The notes below the pieces were generated by a model. It saw nothing but the letters and a program-made list of their open reading frames with translations. It ran no database searches and was not told the origin of the DNA. From contig NC_044557.1 in NCBI RefSeq assembly GCF_007565055.1, positions 142,356,493-142,420,492 of the forward strand: a stretch of 64,000 nucleotides of DNA, in the 5' to 3' direction. The stretch is from Rhinopithecus roxellana (lineage: Eukaryota > Chordata > Mammalia > Primates > Cercopithecidae). This document shows, in pieces, positions 1 to 11,701 of the stretch (within the stretch, counting starts at the first letter, position 1; each line of letters starts with the position of its first letter). A program made the translations under genes and the position numbers.

Positions 1-430
1 AAGTAAGCAGCTAGTGGAGATGAAAAAATGTTTGTTTGAGTCAGGAGGCCTATGTCTAAACCAACTCTGCACTTGTGAGCTGTGTCATTTGGGATACGTT
101 ACTAAGCTCTTTGAGCAAACTTGGAATGGGCTTCAATGTGAATCAATTCAGATGACAAATTATGATGCAGAAGAAAATGCATCAGACTTTAACTTTACAT
201 GACCTCTGTAGGTTCCGTGTATTGAACCTGGAAACGTGTCGTGCTATGTGAAAAAAAGCATGTTACAGAATAACATGCGTAGTGCTATTCATTCTGTATA
301 AAGAAAGAAGGAAGGAGGGAGGAAAGAGGCAAATCAGGGCAGAATGAAACTTCAATGTTCTATTCTGTTTTTTAAAACATCCTAATAATACAGAAGTGTA
401 TAGATAGCATTATATTATTTTGTTTTCTAA
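1..430. other. Unassigned spacer
   Basis: No gene or repeat family is recognised here. A short purine-rich GAAG/GGAG run lies near 301-330. The small open frame at 14-202 has no recognisable domain and is probably chance. Confidence 0.5.
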
Positions 431-435
431 ATTAC

Positions 436-799
436 TGTATTAGTCTGTTCCACGTTGCTAATAAAGACATAACTGAGACTGGGTAATTTATAAAGAAAAA
501 GAGGTTTAACGGACTCTCAGTTCCACATGGCTGGGGAGGCCTCACAATCATGGCAGAAGGTGAAGGAGGGGCAAAGGCACATCTTACATGGCAGCCGGCA
601 AGACAGCATGTGTAGGGGAACCGCCCTTTGTAAAACTATCAGCTCTTGTGAGACTTACTCACTATCACAAGAACAGGATGGGAAAAACCCACTCTCATGA
701 TTCAGTTACCTCCCACAGCGCCTCTCCCATGACATGTGGGGACTATGGGAACCACTATTCAAGATGAGATTTGGGTGGGGACACAGCCAGATCATACCA
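436..799 (-). mobile_element. Solo MaLR LTR (THE1/MST type), reverse
   Basis: The sequence opens with the reverse complement of a MaLR LTR end (TGTATTAGTC, then the 'gagactgggtaatttataa' block) and closes near 'agccagatcatacca', the reverse of the LTR start. The LTR is flanked by a perfect 5-bp target duplication, attac, at 431-435 and 800-804. No internal region is attached, so it is a solo LTR left by recombination. MaLR LTRs are fossil class III LTR elements with no coding capacity of their own. Confidence 0.85.
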
Positions 800-804
800 A
801 TTAC

Positions 805-1229
805 CAAACAACGATAAACTATTTCTTCCAGTTATGGGTCCCACTTTACACAGTGAATTGAACAATGATCAGTATCTGTTTGATCCGAATACCTTTTTAT
901 TTACATGGCCATCACAAATATCGCTGCAGAGATGACATTCCCAGACCAACTATAGTTCTAGTACCATGTTGTTTTGTGCAAGAGTCTAGGGCAGTTTCCT
1001 AACTTCATTTCTTGAGTCTAGTATTCCAGGCATTCAATCCACTACACTCTACATCTATCTAGCCTCAACTTTACCCTGTGGTTTCAGGGAAGATGGTCTT
1101 TGTTTTGCCGCACTATCCTGCTTCAGGAATAACCCCTTCTCAGGAAGAATCTCCTGCCACCTCTTCCAATCACACCTTTTTTTTTCCTACTTCCTCATAC
1201 ATTTACATTATTCTTAAACATTAATTATA
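805..1229. other. Unassigned spacer
   Basis: No coding frame of note and no repeat family recognised. Confidence 0.4.
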
Positions 1230-1790
1230 AAGGTAAAATATATTTATTGAGCAAATCCAGAAAGTAAAATCTAAAGAACAAAATTAAAATAACCTGTCAC
1301 CACTTTCCACTAACATTTTAGTGTATGGCCATCTAATCATTTTTCCATTTCTCTCATACTTTTTCATTAGCAAACTTTAGTAGATTGTAAGCTTTACAAA
1401 CATTCTCTAACTTGGTTTAAAAGTTAAGATAACTTGGGAATTTTCCCAAGTCATTTTGTTTTCTCCAAATTATGATTCCATGAATGTATCTTAATTTATT
1501 TAACTGCCCTCTAAATCAGGATGCTTAATCTGTTGCAAGCATTTTATTGTCATAAAAAGTGCTACAGTAAACATCCTTGAAAATGTCTCTAATTATGTAA
1601 TGAATCAAATTCTGAGAAATGAAATTACTAGATTATGAGAAAGAAATGGGTTCAAAGATTTTTCAACCATACTGACAAATGATTACCTAGAAATTCTGTA
1701 GAATTAAATTTCCACCAGCAGCCAATACATGTTGTTTCTATGCATTTTCATCAATGCTACTCCAACATTTCTTTTAGGACTGGGTCAAGG
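1230..1790 (-). mobile_element. Ancient L1 fragment (L1M/HAL1-like), reverse
   Basis: The stretch around 1540-1720 resembles the reverse strand of an old L1 ORF2 C-terminal region: a degraded 'atgaacatccttg' block, then a 'gaaatgaaattactagat' block, then 'ccaccagcag'. It is heavily diverged and both ends are uncertain. A 9-bp inverted repeat with a 2-base centre lies at 1432-1451. Confidence 0.5.
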
Positions 1791-3320
1791 CTCATTGCCT
1801 TATAAATGATTAAACTTTCTAGTTTGAATGCAATCATCTCCTGCTCTCTCACATCTTTCCACCATCCCCAGTGTTGATATAAATTCTAGAATATTGTTTA
1901 TTTGTTTGATTGTCTTGCAAGTTACTTGATTCTCTGCAATCACCCCACAAGTCTTTTAAAGGAGAACATTTTCTTTTTTGGTGGGAGGACATTTTCAATG
2001 TCTTTTGTATACTACATAATTCTAGATGATTCCATTTCCCTCTAAACTCTACCAATAGCTTATCATGGATTAGAGAATTATTCTCCCGGACACTATATCT
2101 CAGTGCATAATTGTTTTTCACTATCTGACAAAATGTCTAGCAAAATTCATCCAAAGACATAATTCACTATCACTGGACGTCACATGATGAGATAAATCCA
2201 GGAGAAACTGTAGCCATCTTTCTGATTTATACACCAGTTGTATGAATCATAAAATAGCTCCTCTTTTCACACAACCATATATAATTTTCAGTTGCATCTA
2301 AAAGGTCATTTCACCTTCAGCATATCTCTCAGCCTATCTCTCAATCTCAGTAGAGCTGAAACTGAACACAAGGAAACGTGAAGAACTCTAAATTGATGTG
2401 TAACATTTTCCAAACAGAAAAAAATCTTCATCTGTACCAACTGCCCAAAACCCTTTCTCCTCTTTCTTATTATCAAATTACTAACAGTCTTAAGCCAACC
2501 TTGTCTGCCGAATGTTGAGAAACATGTAACTAGTGCCTCAGTGTTCTTGGCTTGATAAGGATCTCCAGGAGCAACGACAAAAGAAAGCTACTGTCGAAGT
2601 TAGCCAGGAAATACAAAGGTAGAATACAAACAAAACCACCCAAGGATTGATTCAATTTACTGGTAGAAATGTTATATTATTTTTAAAAAACCTTAAGTAC
2701 AATAAAACCCAGTGGGAAACTATGGACTTGGCTGTTGAGATTATTAATGACAGCAGATTTGGGAACAAGCTGCTCTCAGCATGATTCTGACTTGAAATGT
2801 GACTGTGGCACAGATTGCTCTTGATGTATGTGAGGGCAGATTTTCTACGATCTATGGTCCTAGATCCCCTACTTCTGAATTTGAACAACCTGTAGCTTAC
2901 CTCCGCTAGAACTTGATAGGATCTCTGTCCACAACTATCTTGATTGTCACCTTAAGTTATATAAAACTAAGCTAAAGCCCTCTTGCCACCAGAATTTTCA
3001 AGTAAAATTCTCACTCTGGTAAATCTCAATTTTCACCAAATTATTAACTTCAATTTGACACTTTTAATATGATGCCCCATTGAAATTTTTAAAGAGTAGT
3101 CTACTCCCACCCCTTTTTAAGAGACATGGCCTACACCATTCAAATTATAATGCCATCGGTTTGCTGGATATTGCCCCAAAATGTGATGCCAAGTTCTTCT
3201 TTCAGCTGAAGATCTGGAGATCTCAACAGAGCACAGGCTGAAAGGATAGAGTGGGCTTAAAGCTGTTTTCTGCTGAAAATCCTGGATTCAAACACAGACC
3301 CTCTCAAGGCATACTGGTTA
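1791..3320. other. Unassigned spacer
   Basis: About 1.5 kb without a recognised repeat or convincing coding frame. The open frames here (for example 1849-2121 and 2652-2888, both reverse) show no domain, codon bias or splice context. Confidence 0.4.
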
Positions 3321-3335
3321 GACTCCTTAATTTTC

Positions 3336-5261
3336 TTATGTGTGTGTGGGGGGTGGGGGGTGTTTTTATAGAAATCATTTTATTTTTGATATTCGGTGTG
3401 GGGGTACATGTGCAGGTTTGTTACATGGGTATATTGCATGATGCTAAAGTTTGGGGTATGGATGATTCCATCACCCAGAAGTGAGTATGCTACCCGATAG
3501 GCAGTTTTTCAGCCCACACTCCCCACTCCCTTGTCACTACTCTTCCCCAGTATCTACTGTTCCCATCTTTATGTTCATGTACACTCGGTGTTTAGTTCTT
3601 ACTTATAAGTGAGAACATGTAGTGTTTGCTTTTCTGTTCCTGCGTTAATTCACAGAATAATGACCCCCAGCTGTGTCCATGTTGCTCAAAGGACACGATT
3701 TCATTCTTTGAATGGCTGCATAGTATTCCATGGTGTACAAGTAACACATTTTCTTTATCTAGTCCACCACTGATAGGTAACTAGGTTGCCACTAGGTTAA
3801 TGCCAGGTCTCTGCTATTGTGAAGAGTGCTGTGACAAGCATATGAGTGTGCGCATCTTTTTGGTAGAACAATTTATTTTCCTTCGGATATATACCCAGTA
3901 ATAGGACTGCTAGAACGAATGGTAGTTCTAAGTTCTTCAAGAAATCTCCAAGTGCTTTCCAGAGTGGCTGAACTAATTTGCATTCCACCAACACTATATA
4001 TGCTATTTTCTCTGCAATCTCGCTAGCATCTGTCATTTTTTGACTCTTTAATAATTGCCATTCTGACTTTTGTGAGATGGTATCTCACTGTGGTTTTGAC
4101 TTGCATTTCTCTGATGATTAGTGATGATGAGCAGTTTTTCACGTGTGTTGGCTGCTTGTATGTCTTCTTTTGAGAGGTGCCTGTTCGTGTCCTTTGTCAA
4201 CTTTTAAATTGGATTATTTATGTTTTGCTTGTTGATTTAAGTTCTCTACAGATTCTGGATATTAGACCTTTGTCAGATGGGTAGTTTGGGAATATTTTCT
4301 CTCTTTCTGTAGGCTGTTTGTTTAGTAATTTCCTTTGCTGTGCAGACACCCTTTAGTTTAATTAGGTCCCACTTGTCAATTTTTGGTTTTGTTGCCATTG
4401 CTTTTGGGGGCTTAGCCATGAGTTCTTTGCCAAAGTCAATATCTAGAAGGGTATTTCCTAGGTTTTCTTGAGGATATTTATTGTCTGACTTCTTATAGTT
4501 AAATCTTTAGTCCATTTTGAGTTAATTTTTATACATGGTGATAGGTAGGGGCCCAGTTTCATTCTTCTGCATATGGCTAGCCAGTTATCTCAGCAACACT
4601 TATTGAATATGGAGTCCGTTCCCCACTGCTTATTTTTCTTGACCTTAATGAACATGAGATGGCTGTAGGTGTGCAGATTTCTAGGTTCTCTATTCTGTGG
4701 TATTGGTCTATGTGTGTGTTTTTGTATCAGTTCCATGCTGTTTTGGTTAGTGTAGCTGTATAGTATAGCTTGAAGGTGGGTAATGTGATACCCCCAGCTC
4801 TATTCTTTTTGCTTAGAGTTGCTTTGGCTATTGAGGATCTTTTTTGGTTTGTATGGATTTTAGAATAGTTTGTTTATTTCTGTGAAAAATGATGTTGGTA
4901 TTTGACAGGAGTAGCATTGAATCTGTAAATTACTTTGAGCAGTATCATTTTAATGATATTGATTCTTCCAGTCCATGATCATGGAATATTTTTCCATTTG
5001 TTTGTGATGTCTCTGATTTCTTTCTGCAGTGTTTTGAAGTTCTCTTTGTAGAGGTCTTTCATCTCTTTGGTTAGATGTATTCCTAGGTATTTCATTTTTC
5101 TTGTGGCTATAATAAATGAGGTTATGTTCTTGATCTGGCTCTCAGCTATAAAGTTACTGATGTATAGAAATGGTACTGATTTTTGTGCTGATTTTGTACA
5201 TCGATTTTGTACTCCTTAACTTTCCTGAAGTTGTTTATCAGTTCTAGGAGTCTTTTGGTGG
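3336..5261 (-). mobile_element. 5'-truncated L1 (L1PA/L1PB age), reverse
   Basis: Reading the reverse strand, this is the 3' third of an L1: 3' UTR at about 3370-3600 (the 'catgtgcaggtttgttacat' block), then the ORF2 C-terminal region up to 5261, where it stops abruptly. It is flanked by a 15-base direct repeat at 3321-3335 and 5262-5276 with one mismatch, the expected target-site duplication of target-primed insertion. The poly-T side (3336-3365) has decayed into a GT/G-rich run. ORF2 is full of stops and frameshifts. Confidence 0.88.
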
Positions 5262-5734
5262 GACTTCTTAATTTTCACAACAAAACACTAACTTTGTCAC
5301 CCGTTCCCTGGAACTAAAGTTAAGGAACTGACTTTAATCAGCAAAATAAGTTATCTACATGTCAAGCCTTCACCAAAGAGTAGAGACTCAAAACTTGGTT
5401 CTACAATGCACACCAAAGAGGCACAGGTGAGGAAATTTATCATTAAGGATATTACCATAAATAAATGCTATCTATTTTCTCTACACATATTCTTAGTTCC
5501 ATTTAGGGGTAAGCTGCTAAAATATAAAAAGCTACACTCTAGAAGTAGATTGCATTTGAGCTTGGAAATTAGTCTTTATTGAATTATGTTTTAATGCTAT
5601 ACCTTCAAATTTTAAAACTAATCCCAACAAATGACAACTTCATAAACCCCAGATCTTGAATTTGCTGGTAAATTGGGTTTGGGTTATTGTACTCTACATA
5701 GCCAAATATGCCATCTACACTGCATGGGTTGAAA

Positions 5735-5850
5735 TGGACAGAGCAGGTATAATTATGTCCATATTACAGATAATTACTCATCCCAGATTCACACAGCCAG
5801 GAAAAAAACAGGGTTGTATTCAAGATCTGAACCCCCCTCCAGTGGCATTC
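5735..5850 (+). mobile_element. MIR-like SINE fragment
   Basis: The order 'tccatattacagataa', 'attcacacagccagg', then 'caagatctgaacccc' follows the MIR core (lower-cell-count check: fraction of transcript-like 'ttacagatgaggaaa', 'cacacagc', 'gaaccc'). It is strongly diverged, as expected for a tRNA-derived mammalian-wide SINE. Confidence 0.5.
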
Positions 5851-6058
5851 TATAATGCCATAATGCTTCTTCCTCTCTTATCCATTGGGCAGGCTCCTTC
5901 CCCTACTTTGTTCAATCCTGTCTGAGGACCAATTTAATATTTCACAAAATTTCTTGTGCTTTCTGTACAAATAAGAGATAATAGTCTCAGTTTCAGTTTA
6001 ATTGAGGATGCTCTCATAGAATCACTTTATACAAATGTACACTTCCTATCATACTCTA

Positions 6059-6111
6059 TACAGTTAACAAATCATTCCTTTATACAGTTAATTTACAAAT
6101 CATTCCTTCTT
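6059..6111 (+). repeat. Short tandem duplication (~27 bp unit)
   Basis: Two adjacent near-identical units share 'acagttaa', 'acaaatcattcctt' and similar flanks, the second with a few inserted bases. The likely origin is replication slippage. Confidence 0.7.
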
Positions 6112-6532
6112 GCTTCTCTCCATTCCCTTACCAGTCTTTCTAAACCTCATACATTAAGCTTGGTGAGGAGTCAACAAATGTTGCAACTGTTTATCGGAAG
6201 CTTTTTTCTGTTTGCTCACATAATCCCAGCAAAGAGTTGCAGGATCTGATCAGAGTTCTGGCTAACTCCCTTGGATAAAGCACAGTCTGTCAATGGCATG
6301 TCAGTCAGTAGCCAAGCAGATCTGGAGCACTGCAGGAGCTGTGGAGCATGCGTGGAGGGCCCTGCAATCCTAGCAAACATCATCATGTTACCAGCTCTGA
6401 CTTCCCATTGTTTTTAATCAGCAGTCTGACCCCCAAAGCAACAATTTACACAGCACGTGGGTGTATTCTCTTTCCCAGGTGAAATTGGGAAGCTGCTATT
6501 TTGTCAGTAAGTGCTGTTTCTCTGGATTGCAG

Positions 6533-6667
6533 CAACAAGCCATCACTAAAAGATGAAAGCAGAAGTGAGGCAGCAGACCTGTGGAAAACGTTCTTGCCTG
6601 TAGCCAGGCAGAGTATGCATGCCAGGATGAATCAGAACTGCATTAAAGAAATTCAGACACTTTTCAG
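6533..6667 (+). other. Weak exon-like segment (135 bp, open frame)
   Basis: A possible acceptor (tctggattgcag) ends at 6532 and a possible donor (CAG followed by gtagtt) begins at 6668. The 135 bp between them are divisible by three and open in one frame (codons from 6534), giving phase 2 at both ends. The peptide is Lys/Glu/Ser-rich, with no domain I recognise. An open frame this long is not rare by chance and the polypyrimidine tract is only moderate, so I treat it as a lead and not a gene. Confidence 0.15.
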
Positions 6668-7122
6668 GTAGTTAAATATTGCAAACATGTGTATATAATT
6701 TCATTTTTCTCTTTGAATAGTCTCTTCTTTGCAGAATCTGTTGTACAGTTGATTCTTGCTAAGAGATACAATAGAATCAGTTAAGTAATGTTTTAGAAGC
6801 ATAAACTGAATTAGCATTGAATTACATGTTCTTTATGGTGCTTTTGATTCATGTAACAGAAAACTTCAATTCAACTGACTTAAATGATGAGGGAAATGTT
6901 TTATACAACAGGAAGTCCAAAGGTAAGCTTGCCTCAGGGTTGCTTAATTCAGTAAGACAACAAAGTCGGGAACCGATTTTCATTTTTTTGTTCTGCCTTC
7001 CTTGACAGGTTTGACCTAAACTTGCAGGCTAGGTTTGTCCTCAGGTGGTCCCTTTCATGGGACCACAAGATGATGTCACGGTTCCACATATCATAGCCAG
7101 CAAAACAGCAAGGGATTTCTTT

Positions 7123-7248
7123 CTCTCTTTTCCTCCCTCCCTCCCTCCCTTCCTCCCTCCCTCCCTCCCTCCCCTCCCTCCCTGCCTCCTTCCCTCCCTC
7201 CCTCCTTTCCTTCCTTCCTCTTTTCTTTTCTTTCTTTTCTTTCTTTCT
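7123..7248 (-). repeat. Expanded pyrimidine-rich Alu tail (CCCT/CTTT)n
   Basis: About 125 bp of almost pure C/T on the plus strand, moving from CCCT-type to CTTT-type units. It lies exactly between the left target duplication and the Alu body, where the A-tail of a reverse Alu belongs, so it is a tail that mutated into a GA microsatellite. Confidence 0.85.
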
Positions 7249-7529
7249 TTCAGACGGAGTCTGGCTCTGTTGCCAGGCTCGAGTGCAGTGGCGCGATCTC
7301 AGCTCACCGCAATCTTCACCTCCTGGGTTCAAGCAATTCTCCTACCTCAGCCTCCCAAGTAGCTGGGACTACGGGCGCACACCACCACGCCCGGCTAATT
7401 TTTTGTCCTTTAGTAGAGACGGGGTTTCACCATGTTGGCTAGGACAGTCTCCATCTCCTGATCTCGTGATCCGCCTGCCTCGACCTCTCAAAGTGCTGGG
7501 ATTACAGGCGTGAGCCATCATGCCTGGCC
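7249..7529 (-). mobile_element. Alu (AluS-like), reverse
   Basis: A full dimeric Alu read in reverse, from 'agacggagtctggctc' to 'gtgagccatcatgcctggcc'. Together with its tail it is bracketed by an 11-bp direct repeat, gggatttcttt, at 7112-7122 and 7530-7540. Confidence 0.95.
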
Positions 7530-7531
7530 GG

Positions 7532-7870
7532 GATTTCTTTATATGTGTGTATGTGCCTCTCCTTTTTGTATTTGTTCAATTTTTTTTCTCAATATATAAT
7601 TGTACATACTTATGGTGTACATGTGATATTTTGATACATGCACACAATGTGTAATGATCAAATCAGAGATTTCTTTATATGTGTGTCTCTCCTTTTTGTG
7701 TTTATATTTTTTCAATTTTTTATTGCTATATAATGGTAAATATTTATAGTGTACACGATATTTTGATACATACACAGTATTTAGGACATCATCACTTCAA
7801 ACACTTACTTCTTTGTGCTGGAAACATTCCAAATCTCTTTTAGCTATTTTGAAATATAAAATCAATTATA
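7532..7870 (-). mobile_element. Tandemly duplicated L1 3' UTR pieces, reverse
   Basis: Two successive copies of an L1 3' end (reverse strand; shared 'gatttctttatatgtgtg', 'ctctcctttttgt' and 'gatattttgatacat' blocks) start at 7532 and 7668, a period of 136 bp. The second continues further into the 3' UTR. A third, long L1 begins at about 7871. The copies have diverged from one another. Confidence 0.7.
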
Positions 7871-9718
7871 GTTTTTTTAATGCTTTTTAAAAATTTATTT
7901 TATAATCAACGCAGTAATTGTACATATTTATGGGGTACATAGTAATGTTTTGGTGTATATAATGTATAGTGATCAGACCAGGGTAATGAGTGCATTCATC
8001 TCAAACACTGATTTTTTTTTTTGTATTAGGAACATTCGGTATCCTAACTATTTGAAACTATATATTATTGTTAACTATAGTCACTCTAGTGTGCTATCAA
8101 AACTAGAACTTATTCTATCTAACTGTATTTTTGTACTCACCAGTCAACCTCTCTTCTCTGTTCACTTCTACCCATTCCAGCCTCTGGTAACCATCAGTCT
8201 ACTTCCTACCTCCATGAAATCAACTTCTTAGCTCCCACATGTGAGTGAGAACATGAGATATCTGTTTTTCTATATCTGGTTTGTTTCACTTAATGTATGT
8301 CCTCCAGTTCCATCCATGTTACAGCAGATGACAGAATTTTATTGTTTTTATGGCTGCATAATATTCCATTAAGCATATATATATCACATTTTCTTTATCC
8401 ATTTATCTGTTGATGGACAATTAGGTTGATTCTATATGCTAGCTGCTGTGAATAGCGCTGAAATAACCATGCAAGGTACAGATATCTCTTTGATATACTG
8501 ATTTCTTTCTTTCTTTTTTTTTTTCCTATCTAACAAATTTCGACAATTTCCTTTCTTCTGGATATATACCCAGCAGACGGATTGCTGGATCATATGGTAG
8601 ATCTATTTTCAGTTTTTTGAGGAACCTCCCATGTGTTTTCCAGAGTGAATGTATTAATTTACATTTCCACCAGCCATGGACTAAGATTTCTCTTTCTTCG
8701 CATTCTCACCAGAGTTTTTGTCTTTTAGATAATAGCCATTTTAACTGAGATGCAATGATATGTCCTTGTGGTTGTGATTTGTTATTTCCCTGATTATTAG
8801 TGTGATCTTCAGCATTTTTTCATATACCCGAATACCATCTTTTGGCAAATGTCTATTCAGATCATTTGCCCATTTTAAGTAAATACTATTTTTGCTATTG
8901 TTTGAGTTCCTTTGTCCTTAATCCTTTGTTAAATGGATGATTTGCAAATAGTGTCCCCATTCTGAAGGTTGTCTCTTCACTTTGTTGACTGGCTTCTTTG
9001 CTGTGCAGAAGCTTTTTATCTTGATTTAATCTTATTTGTCTATTTTTGCTTTTGCTGCCTGTGCTTTTGAGGTCTTACTCAAAAGTCTTTGCCGAGACCA
9101 ATGACTTGAAGCAGTCCCTCAATATTTTCTTCTAACAGTTTCATAGTTTCAGTTCTTACATTTAAATCTTTATTTTGATTTGATTTTTTATGGTGAGAGA
9201 TAGAGGTGTAGTTTCATTCTTCCGCATATGAATATTCAGTTTGCCCAGCACCATTCATCTGTCCTTTCCCCAATGTATGCTTTTGGTGCTTTTGTCAAAA
9301 ATTGATTGGCTGTAAATGTGCAAATTTATATCTGGGTTTTGTATTCTGTTATATTGGTCTATGTGTCTGATTTTATGCCAGAATCATGCTGATTTGGTCA
9401 CAATGACTTTGTAGTGTATATTGAAGTCAGGTAGTGTGATACTGCCACATTTGTTCTCTTTGCTCAGGATTGCTTTGGCTAGTTGGGGACTTCTGTATTT
9501 CTATAAAAGTAAAATTTTAGTAATTTTTTACTATTTCTGTGAAGAGTGCAACTGGTATTTTGATGGAGATTTCATTGAATCTGTGGATCTCTTTGAGTAG
9601 TATGAATATTTTAACAATAATACTTCTTCCAATCTATGACCATGGGCTATTTTTCCGTTTTTGTGTGTCCTCTTCAATTTCTTTCATCAGTGCTTCGTAG
9701 TTTTCTTTCACATTTTAA
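7871..9718 (-). mobile_element. L1 fragment (L1MA/L1PB age), reverse
   Basis: The reverse strand reads from an L1 3' UTR ('tttatggggtacatagt') into the C-terminal part of ORF2 and ends near 9718, where a TA-rich run starts. Blocks such as 'ttctttatccatttatctg' and 'ggatatatacccag' are typical L1 ORF2. A T-rich interruption lies near 8500-8530. The reading frame is destroyed. Confidence 0.88.
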
Positions 9719-9720
9719 TG

Positions 9721-9762
9721 GTATGTATGTGTATATATATATATACATATATATATATAAAA
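9721..9762. repeat. (TA)n/(TATG)n simple repeat
   Basis: Alternating TA/TG run marking the junction between the L1 and the Tigger-like element. Confidence 0.85.
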
Positions 9763-9765
9763 TAT

Positions 9766-10038
9766 TCTGTATTCTTACAATAAAGTAAGCTAGAGAAAAG
9801 AAAATGTTATTAAGAAATTCGTAAGCAAGAGAAAATATATTTACTCTTTATTAAGTGGATGTGGATCATCATCAAGTTCTTCATCCTTGTCGTCTTCATA
9901 TTGAATACAGGCTAAGGAGGAGGAGGGGGAAAAGGAGGGGTTGGTCTTGCTTTCTAAGGAGTGGCAGAGGTGAAAGAAAATCTGCGTATAAGTGGATTCA
10001 CGTGGGTCAAAGCCATGTTGTTCAAAAGGTCAACTGTA
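9766..10038 (-). mobile_element. Tigger2-like DNA transposon fragment, reverse
   Basis: On the reverse strand the sequence starts at a TA with CAGTTGACC-type terminal bases, and runs through the 'cacttatacgcagatttt' block. It then reads a short acidic frame (EDDKDEELDDD...) followed by a stop and an AT-rich 3' region. An acidic C-terminus is typical of pogo/Tigger transposases, so this is an internally deleted, non-autonomous Tigger copy. Its other terminal repeat is missing at about 9766. The subfamily name is from memory. Confidence 0.65.
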
Positions 10039-11480
10039 CTTACTTTTACCAATGAGCTGCTGGGCAGGGAGACGGAGGAATGTGGAAAGGGGGACGTTGA
10101 TGAAAGAGTACAGCTTCAGTTAGACTAAAGAAATGCATTTTTTGCCTGTTTATTGTTTATTATTTAAATTTTTCCTTCAATTTTTATTTTAGCATCGGGG
10201 AACACATGCAGGTTTGTTACAAAGGTATATTGTGTGATGCTGAGGTTTGGAATGTGATTGAACCCATCACCGAGGTATTGAGTATAGTAACTAATAGGCA
10301 GTTTTTCACCCTTCTGCCACCCTCTCTCTCCCCGCTATAGTAGTCCCCAGGGTCTATTGTTTCCATCTTTATGTCCAAGCGTGCTCCATGTTTAGCTCCC
10401 AGTTTTAAATGAGAATATGAAGTATTTGGTTTTCTGTTTCTACATTAATTCACTTAGGATAATGGCCTTCAGCTGCATTCATGTTGCTGCAAAGGACATT
10501 TCATTATTTTTTTATGGCTGCGTGGAAATAACCTTTTTGATATTGGTCTTGATGAATAATTTATAGCTAAGTCCTCAAACACAATGGCAACAAAAACAAA
10601 AATTGGTAAGTAGGACCTAATTAAACTCAAGAGCTATTTCACAGCAAGAGGAACTGTCAAGGGAGTAAATAGACAACCTACAGAATGGGAAAAATATTCT
10701 CAAACTGTGCATCCAACAAAGGTCTAATATCCAGAATCTATAAAAAACTAAATTCAACTAGCAAAAAACAAACAACACCATTAAAAAGTGGGCAGAAGAC
10801 TGCACAGACATTTCTCAAAAGAAGACATACACGTGGCCAAGAAACATGTGAAAACAAATGCTCAGCATCCCTGATTATCAGAGTGATGAAGATCAAAACC
10901 ACTATGAGATACCATCTTACACTAGTCAGAATGGTTTTTATAAAAAAGTCAAAAAAAAATAACAGATATTGGTGATACTACAGAGAAAAGGAAACACTTA
11001 CACACTGATGGTAGGAATACAAATTGTTCTGGCCACTGTGGAGAGATGTTTGGAGATTCCTCAAAGATAAAAGAGTATTTGACCCAGCGATTCCATTACT
11101 GGGTATATGCCGAAGGAAAATAAATAGTTCTACCAAAAGGACACTTGCACCTGCATATTCATTGCAGTGCCATTCATAACACCAAAAACATGGAATCAAC
11201 CCAGGTGCCCACCAGTGGTGGACTGGATAAAGAAAATTTGGAGAAAGAAGTGTAAGTGATCTACTATACCGCATGGTGACCACAGTTAATAATAATGTAT
11301 TACATATTTCAAAAATTGCTAAAATAATAGATTTTTTTTAACATTACCACCACAGAAAAGATGGATATGTTAATTAGCTTGATTGCACCTTTTTACAACG
11401 TGTGTATAACTCAGAATGTCACACTGTACCCCGTAAATATACACAATTATTATTTGTCAACGAATATAAATTAATATTTT
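10039..11480 (+). mobile_element. Old L1 3' UTR (host), forward, split by another L1
   Basis: The left piece (10039-10126, ending 'gtacagcttcagttagac') and the right piece (11253-11480, 'ggtgaccacagttaataata' through 'gtaccccgtaaatatacaca') join into one continuous L1MA/L1PB-type 3' UTR. The insertion at 10136-11243 separates them. The 5' part of this host L1 is absent to the left, where the Tigger fossil ends. Confidence 0.7.
10136..11243 (-). mobile_element. 5'-inverted (twin-primed) L1 insertion
   Basis: 10136-10527 is reverse-strand L1 3' UTR and the end of ORF2. 10528-11243 is forward-strand ORF2 C-terminal region that stops just upstream, in the source L1, of where the reverse piece begins (the 'gactggataaagaaaat' block versus the 'gcagccataaaaaa' block). 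That is the arrangement left by twin priming: a 5' half flipped next to the 3' half, with a small loss at the joint. Imperfect flanking repeats, aaagaaatg at 10127-10135 and aaagaagtg at 11244-11252, fit a target duplication. Confidence 0.8.
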
Positions 11481-11554
11481 AAAGAATTCTGCTTGAATCA
11501 AGTTTTAACTTGAATAATTTACAAACTGACTTTGTAGTCCAAGTTAGCATATAA

Positions 11555-11680
11555 ATTTCAGGTTTTTCTTAGAGACAGGGTGTCGCTTTGTCAACCAGGC
11601 TGGAGGGCAGTGGTACGATCACAACTCACTATAACCTCAAACTCCTGCACTGGGTACTCCAGCCTCAGCCTAAGCTGAGC
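11555..11680 (-). mobile_element. Alu monomer fragment (FLAM/AluJ-like), reverse
   Basis: 'agagacagggtgtcgctttg' followed by 'ccaggctggagggcagtggt' and 'cctcaaactcctg' identify a diverged left-monomer Alu in reverse. Confidence 0.75.
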
Positions 11681-11701
11681 TGCATCTTTGCTTTGGACAT
11701 C

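Larger units (their letters stand above)
5277..7111. other. Mostly unassigned spacer
   Basis: It holds a MIR-like fossil, a short tandem duplication and a weak exon-like segment, each listed separately. The rest shows no repeat family I recognise and no convincing coding frame. Confidence 0.45.

Noticed and set aside
6949..7362. Long frames on both strands (Arg/Glu/Gly-rich and Pro-rich) across 7.0-7.4 kb
   Set aside because: They are translations of the (CCCT)n tract and the Alu, not proteins.
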